Shown one piece after another: positions 25,795 to 34,329 of a stretch of DNA of 47,045 nucleotides. Numbering within the stretch: position 1 is the first letter of the stretch; the number at the start of each line of letters is the position of its first letter. The DNA comes from Nitratireductor sp. GTDB lineage: Bacteria > Pseudomonadota > Alphaproteobacteria > Rhizobiales > Rhizobiaceae. The stretch is from contig JAGRLL010000028.1 in NCBI GenBank assembly GCA_020441855.1, forward strand, positions 1-47,045. The letters are read 5' to 3'. Under the pieces are notes generated by a model. It had not been told where the DNA came from. It made no database searches and saw only the letters and a program-made list of their open reading frames with translations. A program made the translations under genes and the position numbers.

Positions 25795-26667
25795 TTGGCT
25801 AAGAACATCAAGTCTGAGGTCACGGTTGAAAACCCCGGTCAGGCAAGCGCCGCTGTCGAAGAGGACGACAAGGACATCAAAAACCAGGGTAGCAGCCTCG
25901 ACAAGATGCTCAGCATCCTGGACATTTTCACGCCCGAACGGCCGATCTGCTCGACCAACGATATCATTCAGTTCCTCGGGACTTCGCGATCCACGGGCTA
26001 CCGCTACATCAAGTCGTTGCACTCGGTGGGCCTGCTCGGTGCAGTAGGCAATGGCTATTACGTACTCGGCCCGCGCATCATCGAGCTCGACCTGCAGATT
26101 CGCGGTTACGATCCCTTGCTCCAGGCCTGCAAGGGCGTTCTGGAGGAACTGGTAGAGACGACTGGCCAGTCGGCCCTGCTGTGCACCCTGTACAGCAACT
26201 CGGTGCTTTGCATTCGCGAGTTGCGCGCGCCTTTCAGTCCGGAGCACCTGTTCAGCCGCGGCCAGAAGCGATCCCTGTTCAAGGGAGCAATGTCGAAGAT
26301 CATCCTGGCCCATCTGCCCGCACATCGCTATCGCAGCATCTACCACCGCAACAGCCAGGTGATCGCCGAATCCAATCTTGGCACGACCTGGAAGGAATTC
26401 CGCGACAGGCTCGCCCAGATGCGAAAGGAAGGCATTGCAGTATCACACGGTGAGTTCCTGCCGGGCATCGTCGGCGTCAGCGCCCCGATTTTCAACAGCG
26501 AGAATCTGATTCTAGGCAGTGTCGGCATCGCCTGCGAGGAATCGGACCTCAACGACGTGGGCGTGAAAAAGGCCACCGTTGTCGTGAAGCGCGCCGGCAG
26601 GGAAATCACGCGCCGCATCGCCGCCACTTACCAGGGCATCGACCTCCCCCCGCGCGCCATCGGTTGA
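25795..26667 (+). CDS. IclR-family transcriptional regulator
   Basis: A 290-residue IclR regulator. An N-terminal winged helix (LDKMLSILDIFTPERPICSTNDIIQFLGTSRSTGYRYIKSL, starting near residue 33) is followed by the GAF-like effector domain with KGVLEELVETTGQSALL, GAMSKIILAHLP and the C-terminal GIVGVSAPIFNSENLILGSVGIA. The start is a TTG at 25795, preceded by GGAGGG with 8-nt spacing; upstream in-frame starts back to 25615 lack a ribosome-binding site and would overlap the isomerase. Members sense aromatic or small organic acids and repress or activate catabolic genes. It is the only regulator visible between 8 and 47 kb, so it may control several of the catabolic operons (inference). Confidence 0.88.
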   Translation: MAKNIKSEVTVENPGQASAAVEEDDKDIKNQGSSLDKMLSILDIFTPERPICSTNDIIQFLGTSRSTGYRYIKSLHSVGLLGAVGNGYYVLGPRIIELDLQIRGYDPLLQACKGVLEELVETTGQSALLCTLYSNSVLCIRELRAPFSPEHLFSRGQKRSLFKGAMSKIILAHLPAHRYRSIYHRNSQVIAESNLGTTWKEFRDRLAQMRKEGIAVSHGEFLPGIVGVSAPIFNSENLILGSVGIACEESDLNDVGVKKATVVVKRAGREITRRIAATYQGIDLPPRAIG

Positions 26668-26851
26668 AGTAAGAGCCAGACTTTTCGACCTTTCAGTCCG
26701 GCGTAATACCCGCAAATTGAACTGCCGGCCTTTCATTGCATCAACTAATTCCGTAATATGGGATATGTTTCGTCTTCTTTCATTCATCGCGCATTCAGCA
26801 CCGATGTCCGTAGCGACGATCCTGGATGAGAAATAGGATTCCGACACTCGC

Positions 26852-28606
26852 ATGACCGGGAAGGTGCACGACAGCGACGGCTTCGACGCGGCCGTCGACC
26901 TGCTGGTATTCGGAAGCGGAGCAGCCGGTCTGTCGGCTGCGCTGTTCGCCGAGATCAATGGCCTGAAGTCGCTGCTTTGCGAGAAAAGCGACTGCCTCGG
27001 AGGAACCACCGCCTCATCCGGCGGCATATTCTGGATACCGGGCAACCCGCATGCCGATGCTCATTCGGACACCAGTGATGCTGCGCGCGATTATCTCAAA
27101 TCCGAGCTTGGCAATAATTACAGGAGCGATCTGGCCGAGGCATTTCTCGAAAGCGCCCCCGCTGCGATCGAACGGCTGGAAAGCGAAAGCGACGTGAAGT
27201 TCCACGCAGTTCCTTGGCCGGACTACCATTGCGAGAACACCGGCGGAGTGTCATCGGGCCGAACGATCGAGGCCGAACGCTTCGATGCGCGCAAGCTGGG
27301 CGACGATTTCGGCCTCGTTCAGCCGCCCTATCCCTTCCTGATGCTGTTCGGCGGCATGCATGTCGACAAGCGCAAGGTGGACACCATCCTGAACCCGTTC
27401 CGATCGGTGGGAAATTTTCTGCAGGTGATGGGTATGTTCCTGCGCTATGGAATGGACAGGCTGAAATACGAACGCGGCACGGATATCGGCGCCGGCAATG
27501 CCCTGGTCGCCCGCTATCTCTACAGCCTGAGGCACCGAAAGGCCGATATCTGGACCAATGCCCCGCTGAAGGAGCTGATAGTTGAGAACCGACGGGTAAC
27601 CGGCGCAATCGTGACGCGCGAGGGCCGGACCTTAAAAGTCGGCGCGAGATATGGCGTGGTACTCGCCACCGGCGGATTCGCCCACAACGAACAATTGCGT
27701 GATGAACTATCCGCGCAGTTTCCTCACGAGATTTCCTTCGCTTCGCCCGGCAACACGGGAGACGGCATTTCTGCTGGCCGCGTCGTTGGAGGCGCCATCG
27801 ACAGCGATTTGGGCAGTTCGGGCTACTGGCAGCCTGCCTCGGGCAAGCTGCGCGAAGACGGGACCTTCGAAGGCGTCATGTATGGCTATCTGGATCGCGG
27901 CCGCCCCGGCGTTATCGCGGTCGACAAGGATGGTCGCCGCTTCGTGAACGAAGCCAATTCCTACCATGACGTAGCCATGGCCATGTTCGGAGCCGGCTTC
28001 GGCAAGGGCAACTATTTCCACTTTGTCTGCGACCGCGAATTCGTCTGGCATCACGGATTAGGTAAGATCCGGCCATTTCGCCGCAGCCTGCGCAAACATG
28101 CAGAAACCGGCTATGTCACAGTCGCGGATACGCTCGAATCCCTCGCCGAAAAGATTGCCGTCGATCCCAACGGCCTCATGCAGACCGTCGAGCGCCACAA
28201 TCGGTTTTGCGTCACCGGGATAGACGAGGATTTCGGCAAGGGCTCGACCACCTATAACCGGCAGTTCGCCCATTCGAGGGCCAAGCCGAACGGCAATCTC
28301 GCGCCGATTGCCAAACCTCCTTTCGTCGCGCTCAAGATCTATCCCGCCACGCTGGGAACGGCAGTCGGCCTCGACACGGACAAGGACGGACGCGTGCGCG
28401 ACCGCAACGGCCATGCAATCGAAGGCCTGTACGCATGCGGTAATGACGGCGCCTCGGTAATGCGCGGGAATTATCCCTCGGGCGGCATCACGCTGGGACC
28501 CGCTATCGCGTTCGCCTACCGGATTGCCGAGCACGCCAGGCGGAAAAAGACGACGGCCGACGTGCACGCCGCCGGGGCGCCCAACTGCCGAGGCGGCGAC
28601 CAGTAG
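26852..28606 (+). CDS. FAD-dependent oxidoreductase (KstD/fumarate reductase flavoprotein family)
   Basis: A 584-residue flavoprotein of the FAD_binding_2 family. The N-terminal dinucleotide-binding motif VFGSGAAGLSAALFAE has GSGAAG at residues 21-26, followed by EKSDCLGGTTASSGG. A later ATGGFAHNE segment and the C-terminal GLYACGNDGASVMRGNYPSGGITLGPAIAFAYRIAEHA complete the FAD site. The layout matches 3-ketosteroid dehydrogenases and related flavoproteins that add or remove hydrogen across a C-C bond next to a carbonyl. No signal peptide or heme domain is seen. It stands alone on the plus strand after the IclR gene with 184 bp between them. Confidence 0.9.
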   Translation: MTGKVHDSDGFDAAVDLLVFGSGAAGLSAALFAEINGLKSLLCEKSDCLGGTTASSGGIFWIPGNPHADAHSDTSDAARDYLKSELGNNYRSDLAEAFLESAPAAIERLESESDVKFHAVPWPDYHCENTGGVSSGRTIEAERFDARKLGDDFGLVQPPYPFLMLFGGMHVDKRKVDTILNPFRSVGNFLQVMGMFLRYGMDRLKYERGTDIGAGNALVARYLYSLRHRKADIWTNAPLKELIVENRRVTGAIVTREGRTLKVGARYGVVLATGGFAHNEQLRDELSAQFPHEISFASPGNTGDGISAGRVVGGAIDSDLGSSGYWQPASGKLREDGTFEGVMYGYLDRGRPGVIAVDKDGRRFVNEANSYHDVAMAMFGAGFGKGNYFHFVCDREFVWHHGLGKIRPFRRSLRKHAETGYVTVADTLESLAEKIAVDPNGLMQTVERHNRFCVTGIDEDFGKGSTTYNRQFAHSRAKPNGNLAPIAKPPFVALKIYPATLGTAVGLDTDKDGRVRDRNGHAIEGLYACGNDGASVMRGNYPSGGITLGPAIAFAYRIAEHARRKKTTADVHAAGAPNCRGGDQ

Positions 28607-28652
28607 CCAGCCTCATGCCGCATACTACGCGTTGTGCCTCGCCAGATTCGCC

Positions 28653-29045
28653 TCAATCCGCGTCAGATTGAGGTACCAAAGCCGTGATCACCAGGAATAC
28701 CAGGTTCGTCAATCCGGTATTGATCAGCGAATGCGGCACGCCTGGCTCGATGTGCACGAAGCTGTGCGGGCGCGTGATGACCTTCTCGTTCCCAATCTGG
28801 AGCAGACCCTCGCCCGACAGGAAGTAGTAGATCTGCTCCTTTGCCTCGTGAAGGTGCCCATCCACACCGGCATGCGGCTCGTAGGAGGAAATCCTGAAAT
28901 CAAGATTGGTCCCCTCGCGCTGGCCACTTACGAGAACCTTGGAATAGGCGCCGCGATCATGGCCAGGCGACTGCTCCCAGAGGAACTCGGCGATGTGACG
29001 CAATGCGCTGTCGGGGACAATTCCCTCGAACTGGTAACCGCTCAT
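28653..29045 (-). CDS. Cupin-domain protein
   Basis: A 130-residue single-domain cupin. Motif 1 gives metal ligands His64, His66 and Glu70 (GHLHEAKEQIYYFLSG), and motif 2 gives His105 with Asn109 (PGVPHSLIN). The ATG at 29045 overlaps the stop of the Asp/Glu racemase-like gene (ATGA); a longer upstream frame is rejected. Such proteins may be dioxygenases, isomerases or small-molecule binders. Translational coupling to the racemase-like gene suggests a shared step. No function can be assigned from sequence. Confidence 0.85.
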   Translation of the reverse strand: MSGYQFEGIVPDSALRHIAEFLWEQSPGHDRGAYSKVLVSGQREGTNLDFRISSYEPHAGVDGHLHEAKEQIYYFLSGEGLLQIGNEKVITRPHSFVHIEPGVPHSLINTGLTNLVFLVITALVPQSDAD

Positions 29046-29746
29046 GAGGCATGCTCCGAAAGTTTTCGCTCGTCGGCGTCGAGGCCGAGGGCCTTTTCGA
29101 TCTGGTGCCCGGTGGCGCTGATCGACGACCAGACAGGTGCGGTATTGGCGCCTCTCAGGTCTGCCAGAATGGAGGCGGTCGGCAATTGCGAGCATGCAAT
29201 GAACAGACCGCCACAATCGTCGCCCATGGTGGCGTTTGCTTGCGCTTTCACCTCGTCGGCCTTGATCTGACCGAGCTGTTCAGTGGTTTCCGCGCCGAAA
29301 GTTTCCAGCCTGGAAACGCGGATGCCAGACGCGGCAAGAAACTCGCGTAATTGCGAGTTCACGACTTCGCGGTATGGCGTGACGACGGCAAGATCGTTGG
29401 CGCCGACCTCCGTCAAGGTATCCACCATGGCCCGCGCGGTGGTGATCACCGGCTTTCCCGTCGCCTCGGCCAGCAATTGCGCAATCTCCGCGTCACCGGA
29501 CGGGCCGGAAAGGAATCCGGCCGCCGTACACCCGTAGGCGACGACATCGATATCCTTGTCGAAACCACGCGCCAGTTCCACCGCCGCCGCCTTGTAGGCG
29601 GGGACATCTTCCTTGGAGAGCGTCCCTTTGCCACGCGGGATGCGCCGAAGACAAATCTCGACGTCGCCGCGCACAAATTGCGGCAATTCGTGCTCCATAG
29701 TCGTGTTGTTGACAGGGACCAGCAGTCCAATTTTTGTCGATGTCAT
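29042..29746 (-). CDS. Asp/Glu racemase-superfamily protein (maleate isomerase/AMDase-like)
   Basis: A 234-residue member of the family containing maleate cis-trans isomerase, arylmalonate decarboxylase and aspartate/glutamate racemase. The N-terminus KIGLLVPVNNTTMEHE is typical. Both family cysteine positions are filled: Cys73 (YGCTAAGF) and Cys185 (IACSQLPT). Two cysteines point to a racemase or isomerase rather than arylmalonate decarboxylase, which keeps only the second. Its stop overlaps the cupin start. The pair is divergent from an MFS carrier across a 536-bp AT-rich gap. Likely substrates are dicarboxylic or 2-substituted acids (inference). Confidence 0.87.
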   Translation of the reverse strand: MTSTKIGLLVPVNNTTMEHELPQFVRGDVEICLRRIPRGKGTLSKEDVPAYKAAAVELARGFDKDIDVVAYGCTAAGFLSGPSGDAEIAQLLAEATGKPVITTARAMVDTLTEVGANDLAVVTPYREVVNSQLREFLAASGIRVSRLETFGAETTEQLGQIKADEVKAQANATMGDDCGGLFIACSQLPTASILADLRGANTAPVWSSISATGHQIEKALGLDADERKLSEHAS

Positions 29747-30282
29747 CGCGAAACTCCGAATGTCGGATCACCAGCCTGACCAGTTTAAAACCTTCGCGCC
29801 TCAACCGCCGTTCGCCCATTCATTGGGCGCTCCGATCGACCGATGCAAGCCGCAAGGCGGTGCGACACGAATTGCCATATTCTTATCATGTTAGATTAAT
29901 TATTAAAATGGCTCGCGAAGGATTCCTGCGAACGGATTGCGTCATCGTGTTCGCCATCGGAACCGGACATCGCCCGGCTACGCGTCATCAAATGCGGTAA
30001 TCATTTACAATATTTGAATAATTTATCGAAGAACGAACGCACAATGCAGCGGCCGTCTACATCACACGCGGCGTATTTTTTTACTGGCGCTTTCATTTTT
30101 CCGAACATGTAGGGCGCGCCTTGGATGATTGATAAAATCTCATTATTATAGAAAAATAACGCACCTGATCGAATTTAGCCCGTGCCCGCCGTTCTCGTTC
30201 GGGCCGCCAAAAACTTCAATACATTTGAGATCGAGCGGCCCGCCGACCGGGGACCGCCGGCGTCAGACAAGGCTTCGACTGC
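29747..30282. promoter_or_regulatory. AT-rich divergent region with shared motif
   Basis: A 536-bp gap without a convincing gene. From about 29875 to 30170 it is clearly more AT-rich than the surroundings, with tracts such as ATTAATTATTAAAAT. The minus strand reads AATAATGAGA at 30138-30147, preceded by a TATAAT-like stretch, and this 10-mer recurs at 17504-17513 and 36271-36280. It probably holds promoters for the racemase/cupin pair and the MFS gene. Confidence 0.4.
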
Positions 30283-31470
30283 ATGCTCGACCACCATGAC
30301 ACCCCGCTCACCACCGCGCGGCTCGCACGCAAGCTTGCCCCGCATCTCGCATCGCTGACCATCGTTTTTCTGGTCACCGGCGCGTCGATGGCAACCGTAC
30401 CGCTCTTCGTCTCCGACGAACTGCACTTCGGGCCGGTACTCATCGGGTTTATTTCGGGTGCGCAGTTCATCGCCGCGATCGCGTTTCGCATCGCGGCTGG
30501 ACGCCATTCCGACAGGAACGGGCCCAAGCGCGCGGTGCTCGTCGGTCTGGCCCTCCTCGCCCTAGCGGGCTTGGTGTGCTGGATCGCCTCCTTGATACGC
30601 ACCACCGAAGAACTCGCAGCCGCGATGCTCCTGGTGGGCCGAGTGCTGCATGGTGCGGCGGAGAGTTTCATCATCGTGGGTGCGCAGACTTGGGCGCTTG
30701 CCATTGCCGGGCCGGCGCGCGCAGCGCTGGTTCTGGGCTGGGCCGGCACGGCACTGTTTCTGGCGTTGGCGCTGGGTGCGCCGTTCGGCGGCACGCTGTA
30801 TGCACTCACTGATTTTGGCGTGGTAGCGGTCTTCATGACAATCGTACCCCTTCTCGTGCTGGGGGCGGTCTCGCTAATTCCGGGCTCGGCGGTTTCGCCA
30901 GGCCAGCCTCTCAATTTCAGCACCGTGCTGAAACGGGTTTACATGCAGGGATTCTGCATTGCGCTCGCCGGCCTTGGTTATGGCGTGGTGCTGTCCTTCG
31001 GCGTCGTTTTGTACGCGGAACGGGGCTGGGCGCCGACATGGGCCGCACTCACCCTGTACTCGGCCTTTCTCATCATCGCGCGGATCGCGATCGGGTCACT
31101 GCCTGACCGCATGGGAGGGACAAAAGCGGCGGTGATTTCCCTTTTCGTCCAGGTGGTCGGACTTCTGCTGCTGGCATTATCAAATTACCAACTGCTCGGA
31201 TTCCTGGGCGCGAGCCTTGCCGGTTTCGGCTATGCCATCGTCTATCCTTCACTGGGAAGAGAAGCGCTGAGGCAGGTGTCCCCCGAAAATGGCGGGACCG
31301 CGCTCGCCGTCTTTTCCGCTTTCGCGCTGCTGGCATTCGGTGTGGGTGGTCCCCTGCTGGGCCTGTTGGCGGACCATTACGGTACCGGGGCGATATTCCT
31401 GTTCGCCGCCGGCACCAGCGCAACCGCGATAATTGTCCTGTCGCTGAACGGGCGCGCGAAAACAGCCTGA
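30283..31470 (+). CDS. MFS transporter
   Basis: A 395-residue major facilitator superfamily protein with about 12 hydrophobic segments. The loop 2-3 signature reads AAGRHSDRNGPKRAVLVG, near residues 66-83, and a second related motif GSLPDRMGGTKAAV begins the C-terminal half. It resembles the arabinose efflux/permease-like group, so direction is uncertain. It is divergent from the racemase/cupin pair and convergent with TRAP operon 2, with only 4 bp between the stop codons. Confidence 0.88.
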   Translation: MLDHHDTPLTTARLARKLAPHLASLTIVFLVTGASMATVPLFVSDELHFGPVLIGFISGAQFIAAIAFRIAAGRHSDRNGPKRAVLVGLALLALAGLVCWIASLIRTTEELAAAMLLVGRVLHGAAESFIIVGAQTWALAIAGPARAALVLGWAGTALFLALALGAPFGGTLYALTDFGVVAVFMTIVPLLVLGAVSLIPGSAVSPGQPLNFSTVLKRVYMQGFCIALAGLGYGVVLSFGVVLYAERGWAPTWAALTLYSAFLIIARIAIGSLPDRMGGTKAAVISLFVQVVGLLLLALSNYQLLGFLGASLAGFGYAIVYPSLGREALRQVSPENGGTALAVFSAFALLAFGVGGPLLGLLADHYGTGAIFLFAAGTSATAIIVLSLNGRAKTA

Positions 31471-31474
31471 GACT

Positions 31475-32374
31475 TCAGCAGGCCGAACGCTCCCCATCCG
31501 TGAGCGGCCGGAACCGGTAGCCTTCTCCGCTGCTTTCCAGTCGGCCGAGACCCGGGAACGGAAAATGATAACCGATGACGATCCTTCCGTCGGAAGAACA
31601 GGCATCGAGTATCGTCCTTCGCGTCCTGACCGCCTCGGGCTTGAGAATATCCGCCACCGGCTGCCAATCGGGGTGAGCGGCATAGAGGACTGGCTGGTTG
31701 ATGGCGTCGCCGATCACGAGAAGCCGGCTCCCGCCATGCCTGATCTCGAACGAGCTGTGGCCGGGCGTATGGCCAGGCGTCGACACTGCGATTACCCCCG
31801 GCACGATCTCGTCTCCCTCTTCGAAACCACGCACCATCGCTATCCGCTCGAACACACGGCGGGCATTGGCGAAGTGACCGGCGAGCGCAGGGTCTTCGGC
31901 CTCGGCGCCCAGCTTTTCCGTGAGCCAGTAATCGATTTCCGCTTGCGGCCCGACAATTCTCGCCTTCGGAAACGCAGGCTCTTCCGCCCTGGTCAGCAGT
32001 CCGTTGATGTGATCGGGATGAAAATGGGAGATGGCGATTGCCGTGACGTCCTCGGGCCGGATGCCCGCCTCCGCGAGACGCGCGGGAAGCTTGCCGGTCG
32101 TTGGAAACCGGGTCGGTCCATTGCCCGTGTCGATCAGTAACCAGCCGTTATCGGTCCTGATCGCCAGCGCATTGAATTCAACGCGCATATGACCGGAGGG
32201 TATGTCCGTTTCCGCCAGCGCGGCACCAACCTCCTCGAGGCTGGCATTGGCGATGGGGCTGGCCTGAAGGGGATAAACCCTCTGGCCGTCAGATAGTACG
32301 ACAGCCTCCACGCCACCGATCGTGAAGCGGTGGATCCCCGGATTGTCGGATGCATGTGCTGGATCGGTTGACAT
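31475..32374 (-). CDS. Metallo-beta-lactamase fold hydrolase
   Basis: A 299-residue MBL-fold protein. The zinc motif HxHxDH is present as HFHPDH (His117, His119, Asp121, His122), with a further His in GHTPGHSSFE and a later Asp in VIGDAI. The ATG at 32374 begins 11 bp after the DctM stop; the longer upstream frame is rejected. Family members hydrolyse lactones, thioesters or other esters, and the layout resembles AHL-lactonase-like hydrolases. As the last gene of the amidohydrolase-TRAP operon it may open a lactone or thioester of the imported compound (inference). Confidence 0.88.
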   Translation of the reverse strand: MSTDPAHASDNPGIHRFTIGGVEAVVLSDGQRVYPLQASPIANASLEEVGAALAETDIPSGHMRVEFNALAIRTDNGWLLIDTGNGPTRFPTTGKLPARLAEAGIRPEDVTAIAISHFHPDHINGLLTRAEEPAFPKARIVGPQAEIDYWLTEKLGAEAEDPALAGHFANARRVFERIAMVRGFEEGDEIVPGVIAVSTPGHTPGHSSFEIRHGGSRLLVIGDAINQPVLYAAHPDWQPVADILKPEAVRTRRTILDACSSDGRIVIGYHFPFPGLGRLESSGEGYRFRPLTDGERSAC

Positions 32375-32385
32375 GGACTGTGCCG

Positions 32386-33675
32386 CTATAATTGCGCAGG
32401 CAGCCAAAGGGCCATCTGCGGAAAGGCAATCATCAGGACCGCGAATGCGACCAGGATGACCAGGAATGGAATGGTGCCGAATACGACCGTCGGGAAACTC
32501 CATCCCGATACGCCCTGAACGACGAACAGGTTCAGGCCGAAGGGCGGAGAAAGCATCCCCATTTCAAGCATCAGGACAACGAAGACGCCGAACCAGATCG
32601 GATCGATCTGCATCGCGTGAATGACCGGCAGCAGCAGCGGCACGGTCAACACGATCATACCCGCACCGTCAAGAAAACAACCGAGCACCAGATAGACCGC
32701 TATCAGCACCAGCAGGAACTCGAAGCGGTTCAGCGACAGATTCGTCACCCCTTCGACAAGGGTGTGCCCGACACCTCCCAGCTCGATGCCGTAGGAGAAT
32801 ATGATAGCCGCAAGAATGATAAAGAGCAGCGTGCAACTGACATTGACGGTGCTCACCACCGCATTCTTCAGCCTTTCCAGCGTCAGTTCCCGCCATGAAA
32901 TGGCGATGATCAGCGACAACATGGAACCGACGGCCGCCGCCTCGGTGGGCGTCGAATACCCCAGATAGATTCCCCCGAGCACGATCAGTATCAGTCCGGT
33001 GAGGGGGGCAAGACTGGTAATGGCGGCGAGGACTTCACGCCGGCTCGCCGGTTCCACGTGCTTGGGCACCAGGTTCGGATTGAGCAAGGTCCTGACCGAA
33101 ATGTAGAGGACATAGAGGCTTGCCAGCACGATGCCCGGCACGAGACCAGCCATGAACAGCTTCGAGATCGAGGTCTCGCTGAGCGTGCCATAGATGATCA
33201 TGGTGATGCTGGGCGGTATGAGAATGCCGAGCGTACCGCCCGCCGCAAGCGAACCGCAGGACAGTTTCTGATCGTATTGGCGTTCCTTCAGATGAGGCAG
33301 CGCAATCGATCCGATCGACGCCGCAGTCGCGACGCTCGATCCGCAAATTGCCGCAAACAGCGCGGAACCCATGATGTTCGTCTGCAGCAGACCACCTGGC
33401 AGTTTGCGGACGAGAACCGACATGCCATCGTAGAATCGCTTGCCGACGCCGCTCTGGCCCAGAATTTCCGCCATGAAGATGAACAGCGGGATCGAGGTCA
33501 GCGTGAAGCTGGTCATCGAGCCCCAACTCACGAGGCCCAATGCGCGCATCGCCATCGTGCCGCCCTCGTAATAGAGGATGGCCAGCCCGCAAATGCCGAT
33601 GGCGAACGGCACCCACATTCCCGCGACAAGCAGGGCGATCAGCGCGCCGACAAGCAATACGAATTCGATCCACAT
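32386..33675 (-). CDS. TRAP transporter large permease (DctM), operon 2
   Basis: A 429-residue DctM-type membrane protein with about 12 hydrophobic segments. Family markers are IPLFIFMAEILGQSG, SALFAAICGSSVATAASIG, LAAGGTLGILIPPSITMIIYG and the C-terminal LSPPFGLNLFVVQG. The start at 33675 (MWIEFVLLVG) lies 4 bp after the DctQ stop; the longer frame upstream is rejected. It forms the ion-coupled transport channel with DctQ and receives substrate from DctP of the same operon. Confidence 0.93.
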   Translation of the reverse strand: MWIEFVLLVGALIALLVAGMWVPFAIGICGLAILYYEGGTMAMRALGLVSWGSMTSFTLTSIPLFIFMAEILGQSGVGKRFYDGMSVLVRKLPGGLLQTNIMGSALFAAICGSSVATAASIGSIALPHLKERQYDQKLSCGSLAAGGTLGILIPPSITMIIYGTLSETSISKLFMAGLVPGIVLASLYVLYISVRTLLNPNLVPKHVEPASRREVLAAITSLAPLTGLILIVLGGIYLGYSTPTEAAAVGSMLSLIIAISWRELTLERLKNAVVSTVNVSCTLLFIILAAIIFSYGIELGGVGHTLVEGVTNLSLNRFEFLLVLIAVYLVLGCFLDGAGMIVLTVPLLLPVIHAMQIDPIWFGVFVVLMLEMGMLSPPFGLNLFVVQGVSGWSFPTVVFGTIPFLVILVAFAVLMIAFPQMALWLPAQL

Positions 33676-33679
33676 GATT

Positions 33680-34222
33680 TCAGTTTCCGTCCTGAGCGGG
33701 AATGCCGGCAATCGCCCTGGCGGAGCGCGCGATCTCAACAAGGATGACCAGAATGAGTACGAACAGGCCTATCGGCATCACTGCCTGCGGGATCCAGACC
33801 GGCAGATTGGTAATCGAGACCGAAACCACGCCGCGGGAGAAGGTGCGCTCCACCGCGGTCAGCAGGTGGTATTCGAGCACCCCGGCGAACGCGAGCGAGG
33901 CAAGGTCGAAGACGAGCTGCAAAATGCTTTGATAGCGTGCAGGCAGCTTGATCAGGAAGGTATCGATCCGCAGCAGCGCGCCCGATCGCATCGCATAGCT
34001 GATGCCGAAGAACGCGAAGGTCGCGAGCATGTATCCGACGACTTCGTCGACGACGAGCAGCGAGTGATTGAAAAACGACCTCAGAACGACTTCCAGGCAG
34101 ATCAGTCCCGTCATCGCCAGAACCATCAGTCCGCTGACGAACAGCCCTGCCAGCGCCAGCACGTTGACTATTGAATCGAAACGCTTGAACAACTTCCCGC
34201 TTTCCGAATTTGTGGGTCTCAA
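33680..34222 (-). CDS. TRAP transporter small permease (DctQ), operon 2
   Basis: A DctQ-type protein of up to 180 residues with four hydrophobic segments and the family pattern LEVVLRSFFNHSLLVVDEVVGYML. The start is uncertain: the open frame begins with a TTG at 34222 that has no ribosome-binding site, while another in-frame TTG at 34192 follows GGAAAG and would give 170 residues. Either keeps the first membrane helix. It partners DctM, which begins 4 bp downstream, and follows DctP after a 12-bp hairpin. Confidence 0.87.
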   Translation of the reverse strand: MRPTNSESGKLFKRFDSIVNVLALAGLFVSGLMVLAMTGLICLEVVLRSFFNHSLLVVDEVVGYMLATFAFFGISYAMRSGALLRIDTFLIKLPARYQSILQLVFDLASLAFAGVLEYHLLTAVERTFSRGVVSVSITNLPVWIPQAVMPIGLFVLILVILVEIARSARAIAGIPAQDGN

Positions 34223-34234
34223 GGGTTAGCAAGG

Positions 34235-34261
34235 CGGCCGGACGATCGCATCGTCCGGCCG
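34235..34261. repeat. Intercistronic stem-loop between dctP and dctQ (TRAP 2)
   Basis: A perfect 12-bp inverted repeat, CGGCCGGACGAT (34235-34246) and ATCGTCCGGCCG (34250-34261), with a 3-nt loop. On the minus-strand transcript it follows the dctP stop by about 70 nt and immediately precedes dctQ. There is no U-run after it. It probably stabilises dctP mRNA or limits translation or transcription of the membrane genes. It is the counterpart of hairpins in TRAP operons 1 and 3. Confidence 0.82.
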
Positions 34262-34329
34262 GGATTGTGCACGAAGCACAAGATGCGTGCGCATCTCACG
34301 CTCCTCGACTGAAAGCGTGGCAGGCTGGA

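Noticed and set aside
29734..30000. Short plus-strand ORFs (80-90 codons) in the AT-rich gap
   Set aside because: They begin inside the racemase-like gene region, cross the AT-rich tract and have no recognisable pattern or start signals.
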